Below are positions 15,933-23,566 of a DNA stretch of 64,000 nt, one piece after another (position 1 is the first letter of the stretch; every line of letters begins with the position of its first letter). The notes beneath the pieces were generated by a model that saw only the letters and a program-made list of their open reading frames with translations, was not told the origin of the DNA and did no database searches. Source of the DNA: Burkholderia humptydooensis (lineage in GTDB: Bacteria > Pseudomonadota > Gammaproteobacteria > Burkholderiales > Burkholderiaceae); NCBI RefSeq assembly GCF_001513745.1, contig NZ_CP013380.1, forward strand, positions 186,001-250,000. Reading direction: 5' to 3'. The position numbers and the translations under genes are program-made.

Positions 15933-16158
15933 GCCCTTCTCTAGTCCGCTCGACGCCGCAATGATAAACGTGGAGCGCCTTAGCGCGCTGGCGGGCCTGC
16001 TGGCGATTGAAGATGTTGTTTCCGCGTTTGCCAACTTATCGCCACTCGCGCAGGTGGCGTTATTTGGCACATTCGAGTCTGGGTTGGTTGAAGTCCGTAC
16101 GGCCTTGTTGCAAATGGCGAAAAATGGGGATGGCAGAAGTATTTCGGCTCCGTTTTAA
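15925..16158 (+). CDS. Small protein of unknown function, coupled to the preceding ORF
   Basis: 77 residues from ATG 15925, with GGGGGAG upstream. Helical and hydrophobic in the middle (LSALAGLLAIEDVVSAFANL), ending NGDGRSISAPF. The upstream extension of this frame to 15562 runs through the structured leader and is unlikely to be translated. No recognised domain. Confidence 0.6.
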   Translation: MHKPFSSPLDAAMINVERLSALAGLLAIEDVVSAFANLSPLAQVALFGTFESGLVEVRTALLQMAKNGDGRSISAPF

Positions 16159-16395
16159 TCTTCAGACGCATGCGCTTGAGCGAGATAGCGCTGCGGGGGC
16201 GTGCTCGCAAGCGATTTGCGATCCGAAGGCGGGCACACCGCGTAGTCGGCCACGGCTATGCCTTGCAACTGAAAGCTGTAAGTGTTAGCATTTCGCCATC
16301 GAGCCCTTGGCAGTAAGCCGTCGCACCTCATCCAGCGACGCGCCGAACCCTAGGGCTTTTTGCTTTTTGAATTCAAAAAATCATAAGGGGCATGC

Positions 16396-17157
16396 ATGCC
16401 TACAGCGGTTTTGATCGACGGGGCCTTTTTTATTAAGCGCTTTCGCGCTATCGAACCCCAAAACGCGTACGATGCGGAGAGGGCGGCGGAGTGTGCACAC
16501 CGATGGGCCTGCGCACATCTGTCCCCTAAAATATCCCGCCGCAACGGTGGTAATCAGGATCAGCAGGGTGGCCGGCATCCGGAGCGACGCGAGCTGTACC
16601 GAATTTTCTTCTACGACTGTCCGCCACTTATCAAGAAGATGCACAACCCGATCGACCGTCGGGCGATTGATTTTGGTAAAACGCCGGAGGCGTCCTTTCG
16701 GTTGGAGCTGCATGCTCGTTTGCGCGAGATGCGGAAAGTTGCACTCCGCTTGGGGCATCTGTCGATGGATGCTCGCTGGACGATCAAACCGGACAAGATC
16801 GCCGATTTGCTGAAAGGCAAGATGCAGTCGGCGGAAATCACGCCTGATGACGTTGTGGTCGACGTGCGCCAGAAGGGCGTTGATATGCGAATCGGCGTCG
16901 ACGTTTCTTCGTTGGCGTTTAAGAAGCAGGTTGATCAGATTGTGCTTGTGGCCGGAGACGCGGACTTCGTGCCAGCCGCAAAGCAAGCGAGGCGCGAGGG
17001 TATCGACTTCATCCTCGATCCGATGTGGCAGCGCATCTCTCCGAACCTACAAGAGCACATCGACGGTTTGCGTTCCACCTGCCCGCAGGTGCAGCGGCTA
17101 GCGAGAGGCGAGAACGTGCAGCCCGCCAACGCAAACAAAGATGTGACTGATGCGTAG
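16396..17157 (+). CDS. NYN-domain (LabA/DUF88-like) putative RNase
   Basis: 253 residues from ATG 16396. The NYN/PIN-like fold signatures are VLIDGAFF near the N-terminus (metal Asp8), QKGVDMRIGVDVSSLAF in the middle and QIVLVAGDADFVPAAKQARR towards the C-terminus. These acidic residues form the Mg-dependent nuclease site of the family. An insertion of about 40 residues after the first motif contains ISRRNGGNQDQQGG. The gene is alone in its direction between small ORFs and a ParDE-like pair. Target unknown. Confidence 0.8.
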   Translation: MPTAVLIDGAFFIKRFRAIEPQNAYDAERAAECAHRWACAHLSPKISRRNGGNQDQQGGRHPERRELYRIFFYDCPPLIKKMHNPIDRRAIDFGKTPEASFRLELHARLREMRKVALRLGHLSMDARWTIKPDKIADLLKGKMQSAEITPDDVVVDVRQKGVDMRIGVDVSSLAFKKQVDQIVLVAGDADFVPAAKQARREGIDFILDPMWQRISPNLQEHIDGLRSTCPQVQRLARGENVQPANANKDVTDA

Positions 17158-17302
17158 CCAGCACGTTTGTGCGTGACTGGCTGGTCGGAGCGGCAGGAGG
17201 CGTTATGTTTAGTCATCGCGCCGGATAGTTATTATGCGGCGACCAAATACTAGATGTTTGGTAGAATCACCACTAGATGACTGGCAACCGGGAGGCCCCG
17301 CC

Positions 17303-17767
17303 ATGGCACACGCACTCGATATGATTGATCAGCACACCCTCGAACAGCTCGTGCAGGCGAACAGCGTGCGCGGCGCCAACGTGATCGCCCAAGCTGGCGG
17401 CTGGGGCGTCGTGATTCAGTACGGGATGACGGAGCGCGTGTTGGCGGTGCGGCGCGGTCACATCCGCATCTGGCCAAAGCTCGACACGCTGGTTGCGTTT
17501 TTGCGTCGCCTCGGGATCGCGCGTTTTCAGGTTGACGCGACCAGTTACGATGCGGCCGCCAAACCGGCGCGCGCGCGCGTCGATGCGGCCGAGCGGATGC
17601 GTCATGCGCATGAGGCTGCGGCGTACGATCGCTGGATGCGTGAGCAAGTGCAAGCGTCGCTCGATGATCCGCGTCCCGGTATTCCGCATGAACAAGTGCA
17701 ACAGGAGATGGCCGTGAAGAAGGCCGCACTGCGCAAACGGCTGGCACGGGCCGGGGGTAAGGTTTGA
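17303..17767 (+). CDS. Antitoxin-like protein partnered with a ParE/RelE toxin
   Basis: 154 residues from ATG 17303, with GGGAGG upstream (17290-17295). Residues 1-80 form a compact domain (VIAQAGGWGVVIQYGMTERV). The C-terminal half is helical and charged, ending KKAALRKRLARAGGKV, as expected for the disordered toxin-wrapping region. It overlaps the toxin start by 4 bp. The direct repeat ACTAGATG at 17249 and 17272, 30-50 bp upstream, is a candidate operator. Confidence 0.75.
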   Translation: MAHALDMIDQHTLEQLVQANSVRGANVIAQAGGWGVVIQYGMTERVLAVRRGHIRIWPKLDTLVAFLRRLGIARFQVDATSYDAAAKPARARVDAAERMRHAHEAAAYDRWMREQVQASLDDPRPGIPHEQVQQEMAVKKAALRKRLARAGGKV

Positions 17768-18048
17768 TCGTCGAATGGCGCGCGCTTGCACGGGAAGACC
17801 GCAGCAACTTGTTCGATTTCATCGCGGCTGATAATCCGGTCGCCGCGCTTGAACTGGACGACCGCATCGAGCGTTTGACCGACGCGTTGGTCGAGCATCC
17901 GGAACTTTACCGGGTGGGACGGGTGCGCGGAACGCGCGAGATGGTGCTGACGTCCAGCTACCTGTTGGTCTATCGCGTCAGAAAGAAGGCGGGGGTGGTC
18001 GAAATCGTACGCATTGTCGGTGCTCGGCAGCGTTATCCGAAAGATTAG
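17764..18048 (+). CDS. ParE/RelE-family toxin
   Basis: 94 residues from TTG 17764, overlapping the antitoxin stop (TTGA). The ParE fold is clear: IVEWRALAREDRSNLFDFIA, RIERLTDALVEHPELYRVGR, RGTREMVLTSSYLLVYRV and the terminal VEIVRIVGARQRYP with the conserved Arg and His/Gln-Arg end. ParE-like members poison gyrase and RelE-like members cut mRNA; the sequence favours the ParE branch. Confidence 0.85.
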   Translation: MIVEWRALAREDRSNLFDFIAADNPVAALELDDRIERLTDALVEHPELYRVGRVRGTREMVLTSSYLLVYRVRKKAGVVEIVRIVGARQRYPKD

Positions 18049-18215
18049 TAGTTCTGCAAACTTGGGAAGGGTTCCCAAGGTTTGCCGCCAACTGCAACCT
18101 GAGCCGCGACTCCTTCCTGAGCCGAGTTGTTCCCCGGACATGGTTGTTCCATCCGAGCCCGCGTCAGTCGTTCAGAAACTGGTGTCGTCCTGAATCTGCT
18201 ATCCTTTTCTTCACT

Positions 18216-19397
18216 ATGGCCGGCCCCGATCTCAGTGGACTTCTAAATCCTGACCTGCTCGTCTGGGCGCGCGAACAGTCGCGCATGGGCGTGGATGCTG
18301 CTGCGCAAAAAATTGGTCAGTCAACGGAGCGTTTGACGGAATGGGAAAGCGGGGAGCGTGTTCCAACACTCTCTCAATTGAGGACGTTGGCTAACGTCTA
18401 TAAGCGTTCGATAGGAGTCTTCTTTCTTAACGAACGCCCGAAGGTTCCGCATCGTCCAGTTGACTATCGTCAGCTTGAGGTTAGCGCGATCGAGTTTATG
18501 ACTCCGGCGCTGGCAAATGGCATTCGTGAGGCTGAAGCGAAACGTGAGGCTGCGTTGGATATCTTGGCGCAGTTGGAGGACGAGCCACCTGCTTGGAATC
18601 TGTCAATCGCGCGTGATATGCAGCCGGAGGCGGCCGCTGCGATGTTGGTGGAGCGGCTTGGCATCACAATGGCGACACGAGCAAGATGGACGGACCACTA
18701 CGAAGCATTGAACGGTTGGCGTTCGGCGATCGAGTCTCTTGGCGTAATGGTTGTTCAATTGAGCAGGGTACCGATAAGGGAGATGCGTGGGTGTTCCCTT
18801 GCAATCTTTCCTCTACCGGTCATCATCTTGAACAGCGCTGATAGTCCGTTAGGTCGCGTATTTACATTGCTCCACGAGCTTACTCACTTGGCTCGTGCTG
18901 AAAGTAGCCTTTGCGATATCGTTGAAGACGGTCAGCGCGAACCGCTGTACGAAGAAGTCGAAATTTACTGCAATCACGTTGCTGGTAACGCTCTCGTTCC
19001 TCGGACCGAGTTGTTAGCGCTTAATGACGTTCAGCAGGCTAGCCGTACAACTACATGGGGAAATGACCAGCTACGAGTAATAAGCCGTAGATTCTGGGCC
19101 AGTCGTGAGGCCATCTTGAGGCGCTTACTTGACATGGGAAAGACGTCAAGGGTGCACTACCAGGAGATGCGTGCGCGCTTCGTCGCGGAGTATGAGGCGC
19201 TACGTGAGGATAGTAGTGGACGAGTGCCACAGTATCGATTGGTGCTTCTTAGTAACGGCAGATATCTAACGCGTTTGGCAGTTAATGCCTATGCTTCAAG
19301 CACCATTACGGGGTCTGAGCTTTCTCGCATCCTGAACACCAAGCTTGACCACCTCCCAAAAATCAAGAATGCACTTCGGGGTGAGGTTATTGCGTGA
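18216..19397 (+). CDS. ImmA/IrrE-type metallopeptidase with N-terminal XRE HTH
   Basis: 393 residues from ATG 18216. Residues 20-75 form a helix-turn-helix (VDAAAQKIGQSTERLTEWES). The peptidase domain contains the zinc motif HELTH (His220, Glu221, His224) and EVEIYCNHVAGNALVP. ImmA/IrrE enzymes cleave repressors or act as antitoxin regulators. The stop overlaps the start of a DUF4411 PIN gene (GTGA at 19394), a pairing seen widely as a toxin-antitoxin-like module. The toxin half is interrupted here. Confidence 0.85.
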   Translation: MAGPDLSGLLNPDLLVWAREQSRMGVDAAAQKIGQSTERLTEWESGERVPTLSQLRTLANVYKRSIGVFFLNERPKVPHRPVDYRQLEVSAIEFMTPALANGIREAEAKREAALDILAQLEDEPPAWNLSIARDMQPEAAAAMLVERLGITMATRARWTDHYEALNGWRSAIESLGVMVVQLSRVPIREMRGCSLAIFPLPVIILNSADSPLGRVFTLLHELTHLARAESSLCDIVEDGQREPLYEEVEIYCNHVAGNALVPRTELLALNDVQQASRTTTWGNDQLRVISRRFWASREAILRRLLDMGKTSRVHYQEMRARFVAEYEALREDSSGRVPQYRLVLLSNGRYLTRLAVNAYASSTITGSELSRILNTKLDHLPKIKNALRGEVIA

Positions 19398-19701
19398 GAT
19401 GGTGCTTTGATACTAGTGCTCTGATCGAGCCTTGGGTACGTTTGTACCCGCCGGACTTGTTTGCGCCTATTTGGCAGAAACTAACCGAGCTTTGTGAGGC
19501 GGGGGACATCGTCGCCCCTATCGATGTTCTCCATGAGTTGGAGAAGCAAAAGGACGACCTCCATGATTGGGCGGAGAGCGAAGCCAACGAGATGTTTCTA
19601 GACCCTGATAGAAGAGATGTGGCTGCGCGAATTTGGACAGTCGGATAAGTGGAGCGACCGGGGCCTGAGCCAGCGATAATGCCGGCAAAGGAACCTGGAA
19701 G

Positions 19702-20010
19702 ATGACGAAGAGAACCCGACGGACGCACTCAGCGGCGTTCAAAGCGAAGGTGGCACTGGCAGCGGTCAAAGGCGAGCGGACGCTGGCCGAATTGGCGCAG
19801 CAGTTCGATGTACACCCGAACCAGATCACGGAATGGAAACGGCAATTGCAGGAGCGCGCGGCGGACGTGTTCGGCGTGGGCGGTGCGCCGTCGAACGAGC
19901 CGCCGGTTGATCTGAAATCGCTGCACGCGAAGATCGGGCAACTGACGCTGGAAAATGATTTTTTAAGCGGCGCGCTCGACAAGGCGGGATTGCTGAGCGC
20001 AAAGAAATGA
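19702..20010 (+). CDS. IS3-family transposase OrfA
   Basis: 102 residues. N-terminal helix-turn-helix (HSAAFKAKVALAAVKGERTL, AELAQQFDVHPNQITEWK) that binds the IS ends, then a leucine-zipper-like C-terminus (IGQLTLENDFLSGALDKAGL). It ends at TGA 20008-20010, overlapping the start of OrfB. In this family a -1 frameshift usually fuses the two. Most like the IS51/IS150 side of the family. Confidence 0.88.
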   Translation: MTKRTRRTHSAAFKAKVALAAVKGERTLAELAQQFDVHPNQITEWKRQLQERAADVFGVGGAPSNEPPVDLKSLHAKIGQLTLENDFLSGALDKAGLLSAKK

Positions 20011-20837
20011 TCGACCGTAAGCACGCTTTGCCGATTTCGCAGCAGGCCCGTCTCGTCGGCGTGGCGAGATCGAGCGTGTATTACCGACCGCAGCCGGTGA
20101 GTGAAGCGGATCAGTTGCTGATGCGACGGATCGACGAATTGCACATGGAGTTTCCCTTTGCCGGGGCGCGGATGCTGGCGCGCCTGCTGCGTCGGGAAGG
20201 CCATGAGGTTGGCCGTCGCCGAGTGCGGACGTTGATGAAGCGCATGGGCGTAGAGGCGTTGTACTGCAAGCCGAACACGAGCCGTCGCAACGCGCAGCAC
20301 AAGATCTGGCCGTACCTGCTGCGCGGCATGAAGATTGACCGGGCGAATCAGGCGTGGGCACTCGACACGACCTACATTCCGATGGCACGAGGCTTCGTGT
20401 ACCTGACGGCGGTGGTGGACTGGTCGAGCCGCAAGGTTCTCGCGCATCGGGTGGCGATCACGCTGGAAGCCGTACATGCTGTCGAGGCGCTGGAAGAAGC
20501 GTTCGCCCGCTACGGGCGGCCGGACATCGTGAACACCGACCAGGGCAGTCAGTTCACGGCCAACGCGTTCACCGAGGCGGTACTCAGTCGGGGCATCCGG
20601 CTGTCGATGGACGGCAAGGGAAGCTGGCGCGACAACGTATTCGTCGAACGGGTCTGGCGGAGCATCAAGTACGAAGAGGTCTACCTGAAGGCGTATGAGT
20701 CGGTCAGCCATGCCCGGCGCTCCATCGGCGAGTACATCAGCTTGTACAACCGGAAACGGCCCCATTCGAGCCTGGCGGATCAGACGCCGGATGAGGCATA
20801 CTTCGCGACGCTGCCTGCGATCAAATCGGCAGCATAA
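20007..20837 (+). CDS. IS3-family transposase OrfB (integrase core)
   Basis: 276 residues. HTH_21-like N-terminus (SVYYRPQPVSEADQLLMRRI) followed by the rve integrase core with the DDE triad: Asp in WALDTTYIPM, Asp in PDIVNTDQGSQFT and Glu in NVFVERVWRSIKYEEVY. The frame is intact to the stop at 20837. It probably works as the OrfAB fusion. Confidence 0.88.
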   Translation: MIDRKHALPISQQARLVGVARSSVYYRPQPVSEADQLLMRRIDELHMEFPFAGARMLARLLRREGHEVGRRRVRTLMKRMGVEALYCKPNTSRRNAQHKIWPYLLRGMKIDRANQAWALDTTYIPMARGFVYLTAVVDWSSRKVLAHRVAITLEAVHAVEALEEAFARYGRPDIVNTDQGSQFTANAFTEAVLSRGIRLSMDGKGSWRDNVFVERVWRSIKYEEVYLKAYESVSHARRSIGEYISLYNRKRPHSSLADQTPDEAYFATLPAIKSAA

Positions 20838-21135
20838 TTGCCTCGGACGTTCCACTTAAAAATCTCAGAAGACTGTCCGAACGAGCGAAGCCACCTCTGA
20901 AGTGTGATCGAGGTGTTCAAAAAAGTAGTCAATGACCACCCGGGGTTTATGAAAGTGAACTCCACAAAATCAGGCGCTGATCCGGCTGTCGTTGCTTTTG
21001 CGGAAGCGCATGGCCTCGTTGTTGTGACATACGAGACGATGGCAAAGAAAGATGCTGCTCCGAAAATTCCAAACGTTTGTGAGGCACGGGGGCTTGAATG
21101 TGTTCAGCTTATCGATGTACTGAGGGCAGTTGACT

Positions 21136-21645
21136 TTAAGCTTGGTGGATAGATGGTTTCCTTAACGGCAACAGGAAGAAGCTGAATGCTCTGAACGGTT
21201 GCTTGACTGCTTCGAGTAGCGTTACCAAGAATTGACACACTCGCTGCCCTCCGAAGGCAGGGGTTGCTGGTTCGATCCCAGCCGGGCGCGCCAAGTCTTT
21301 GTTTTCTTCGGCTTTTTCAGCCGCGTCAGCCGGTTTTGAAGTCAAGCTCACCACGGCGGTAGCGCCAAGCACCACAGTCGCCGCTACGCCCGCCGCACGC
21401 AGATTCCCCAAAGCACGAATCCATACTGACGCCCGATCGGCTTCGAGCGTCGTTTCGATCGCCGCGAGCGTCTCGAATACCGGCAGCCCCGTCAGTTATG
21501 CAAGCTGGGCGATATGCGTCGCATCGGGCTTTTACTTGCCCTTCCGCCATTCCGACAACTTCGACGGCGCGACCCCGAGCTGCTCCGCGAATGCGGACAG
21601 GCTCCCTTGAGTCCGTTGGGCGGCGTCGAGCAGTTCTGCAGTCAT
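21136..21645 (-). pseudogene. Repressor remnant of a second, related filamentous phage
   Basis: From ATG 21645 the frame reads a helix-turn-helix like that of the intact repressor (QGSLSAFAEQLGVAPSKLSE), then hits TAA after WRKGK and again 13 codons later. The frame then continues uninterrupted as ETLAAIETTLEADRASVW and a C-terminus nearly identical to the left repressor. After GGQ it continues 35 residues (RVCQFLVTLLEAVKQPFRAF...) to a stop at 21136-21138. Two ochre codons make it non-functional unless suppressed. Confidence 0.8.
21244..21417. repeat. attR: right attachment repeat
   Basis: 21244-21308 is identical to 4279-4343. It contains the 3' half of tRNA-Arg from the anticodon stem onward but lacks the first 26 nt, so it is not a tRNA gene. 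Similarity extends to 21417 over the repressor remnant. Confidence 0.88.
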
Positions 21646-21777
21646 CGTAACATTTCCCTTGGCCGACTTAGCATTTTCCTAGATACTTCTCTCGAACTTG
21701 GGAAATTGCTAATAAATTGGCTTATTCCTAAGACTGGAGTCTAGCAGGGTATCGGTATGGGTTAAATCGGTTCCTAT

Positions 21778-22002
21778 TTATCGCTGGCGGGGGTGCCGGA
21801 ACTGCTTGGGGTTGTAGATCACCCGCTTGATCGGATCGAGTTCTCTTTGCCTATGTAATTGCGCGCGTCGGCGACTCGATCGAAAGGCGACACCGATCGC
21901 AGCGAGTGCAATGGCGATGAGGAGTCGGGCCTCGATCGTCAGTGCTGCCCAAGTCAGCGTAATGCGGCTGAGCACGTTGTAGGCGAGTTGTTCGGAGTTC
22001 AT
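21778..22002 (-). CDS. Small membrane protein of unknown function
   Basis: 74 residues from ATG 22002. One predicted membrane helix (ARLLIAIALAAIGVAF) is followed by a strongly basic tail (RSSRRRAQLHRQRELDPIKR). No clear ribosome-binding site is visible. It lies just right of the phage remnant, in DNA less GC-rich than the chromosome, so it may be a further phage relic. Existence is plausible but not proven. Confidence 0.45.
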   Translation of the reverse strand: MNSEQLAYNVLSRITLTWAALTIEARLLIAIALAAIGVAFRSSRRRAQLHRQRELDPIKRVIYNPKQFRHPRQR

Positions 22003-22360
22003 TTTGGCCCGGTGTTGTTGTAATCGTATGCGGCCATTTTTTTACCACACCGATCGCCTATTGAGCGCGGGGATATATCAATCAACCACGAGTAGCGGGG
22101 TAGAAGATGAAAGGCTTGAAATTCGACCGATTGGTAACGCTGGCATAGTCGTTGTCATTTCCCGAGTAACGTCGCTTGTACATAAAATTTACGACACACA
22201 TGCCCCATTATTTCCGATGATAGAATCTTGAAGTGAAAGAGAATTGCCAGGATAGTTGCTTGTTGACAAGCCCCCAGTTGGAATTCGGGCATTAACGGGC
22301 CGTTTATGGCTTGCGCAACCCCGGTCACCGTACAACGTCGGTGCGGGTATAGGCGCGAAC
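22003..22360. other. Non-coding stretch, probable insertion scar
   Basis: About 360 bp of relatively AT-rich sequence without a frame I can support, between the phage remnant and a PAAR remnant. I see no RNA gene or repeat in it. Confidence 0.5.
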
Positions 22361-22742
22361 TCAGCGCTGCAGATAGCGTAGTAGTCGATCGCGTACGAGT
22401 TCGCGATCGGCGTCGGCGAAACCGAGCACGACGCGAACCGGATACTGCGCGAATGGCCCGCCCGGCTCGACGAACGCCTTCTGGCCCTCCTGGTGGACAC
22501 GCGCGATGCGCGAGAGCCGTTCGTCGAAGCCGATCGCAAGGCCTGCCGTAAATACCGCGCCGTGCGCAGCTCCGAAATGTCGCCTCGCGCTTCACGCGGC
22601 GCATACGCCGAACGTCATGTCGAGTCCGCTCTTGACGCTCACGATCGCGAAAATTCCGCCGCAGCGCGGACACGTCACCATGTCGCCAAGCAACCCGACG
22701 CCTACACCCAACGTAGTCCTCAAGGTGAAAACCATGCATCTG
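22361..22742 (-). pseudogene. Degenerate PAAR-like gene
   Basis: On the minus strand the segment VGLLGDMVTCPRCGGIFAIV is the central PAAR motif, followed by KSGLDMTFGVCAA and a stop. Beyond the stop the frame continues without ATG as VFTAGLAIGFDERLSRIARV to a TGA at 22361. The N-terminal third of the PAAR domain is missing. It is a second PAAR relic, independent of the one at 15177 and in the opposite orientation, and it overlaps the start of the gene at 22734. Confidence 0.5.
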
Positions 22743-23051
22743 ACCGCCAGGAGTCTGTTGCTCGTCGCCATCCTCAGCCCGCTTTCGGCGGCCGCGTTCA
22801 ACGAAGAGCAGGGGTATAACCAGTGCATTCTCAACGCGTTGCGGGGAAGCCGGAACCCGACCGCGACGGGCTTCATGCGCAATGCGTGCGATCAGCTCTA
22901 CCGGAATTGGGCGATGTTGCTGCCGCGCGACCGCGCGTATCACACGTGCATCCTGGATAGCCTCGGGGGCGTGAAGGACACTTACGCCGTGCAGGAGCTC
23001 GTCGCCGCCTGTTCTCGGCAGAGCGAAGGCGCGAGGCCCACGTTCAAGTAG
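22734..23051 (+). CDS. Secreted four-cysteine protein (VF_A0006-like)
   Basis: 105 residues from ATG 22734, with AAGGTG upstream. A signal peptide (MHLTARSLLLVAILSPLSAAA) is followed by a small helical domain with four Cys in two paired motifs: NQCILNALRGSRN...ACDQLY and HTCILDSLGGVKD...AACSRQ. The internal duplication and Cys spacing match the VF_A0006 four-cysteine family, whose function is unknown. It is probably periplasmic with two disulfides. Confidence 0.7.
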   Translation: MHLTARSLLLVAILSPLSAAAFNEEQGYNQCILNALRGSRNPTATGFMRNACDQLYRNWAMLLPRDRAYHTCILDSLGGVKDTYAVQELVAACSRQSEGARPTFK

Positions 23052-23566
23052 CGCGACAACCGCGATCTCCATCTTCCGCCGAACACGAATCGCGTCCGTG
23101 CCGAATCGGCGACTTGACTGCCGACAACCCTGCTCGTGGGTGCAACGCGGCATCGGGCTCGCGCCGCGCTCGTCAGCGTCTCGCGTGCGCCGGCGTTCCT
23201 TCGCGCCAGTTCCGTTGGCTTGCCGCCGGACACGGGCCGCCCTCGCCTGATCGCGCGCCGCGCCGCGCCGCACCCTCGGCTTCGGGCGCAATGTTTCTAA
23301 ATTTGTAATTTTTCATGAATCTATGTAATCACCATACGCTCCGAGTACCGGATCGGCGGCGGGAGGAATCCTTTATTGATCGCCCCATACACGGATCTTG
23401 ATTCAATTTCTCTAATGAAAAATATAAAACGACAGAAAGGGGGTTCTCGATAAATTTATTGGCGTCATTCGAATGGAGAACCTAGCATCAATTTCATTGG
23501 TATCGCGAATAGCTTCCAAACGTCGGTCTTGCCGATGTCCGGCATGTTTGCAGCAAAGGAGGCGAA
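23052..23566. other. Long intergenic region upstream of the AA10 gene
   Basis: About 515 bp. The first half is chromosome-like GC-rich sequence with no supportable gene. From about 23300 it becomes AT-rich (23395-23500), probably promoter DNA for the AA10 gene and a candidate H-NS target. Confidence 0.5.

Larger units (their letters stand above)
19634..20879 (+). mobile_element. IS3-family insertion sequence
   Basis: About 1.25 kb carrying overlapping orfA and orfB. Matching inverted ends are present: GGACAGTC near 19635 and GACTGTCC at 20871-20878, plus inner TAAGTGGA repeats (19646 and, inverted, around 20850-20857). The outer ends carry unequal spacers and I cannot find a clean 3-bp target duplication, so the exact boundaries are uncertain by some 20 bp. 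Confidence 0.75.
19394..21152 (+). pseudogene. DUF4411 PIN-domain protein split by an IS3-family element
   Basis: The N-terminal half (19394 to about 19633) reads MRWCFDTSALIEPWVRLYPP and HELEKQKDDLHDWAESEANE, typical of DUF4411 PIN proteins. The C-terminal half (about 20901-21152) reads VIEVFKKVVNDHPGF, KSGADPAVVAFAEAHGLVVV and PKIPNVCEARGLECVQLIDV. Both halves are clean apart from the junction. About 25 bases next to the IS right end contain an in-frame TGA, so excision alone may not restore the gene. The toxin would cleave RNA; it is inactive here. Confidence 0.85.
4279..21308. mobile_element. Integrated filamentous prophage plus cargo island in tRNA-Arg(CCG)
   Basis: About 17 kb bounded by the attachment repeats. 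The left part (4264-13309) is an inovirus: repressor, pV-like, pVIII, small coat proteins, pIII-like, pVI-like, Zot/pI, secretin, regulator, HUH Rep and tyrosine integrase, in the usual filamentous-phage order. The right part (13310-21152) is cargo dominated by toxin-antitoxin and nuclease-like genes. The integrase lies in the middle rather than beside an attachment site. The cargo may therefore have been added between int and attR, or it may be a second element; I see no third copy of the core to decide. Confidence 0.85.

Noticed and set aside
21244..21296. Second tRNA-Arg gene
   Set aside because: Only the 3' half is present; the acceptor 5' strand and D-arm are missing. It is the attachment repeat.
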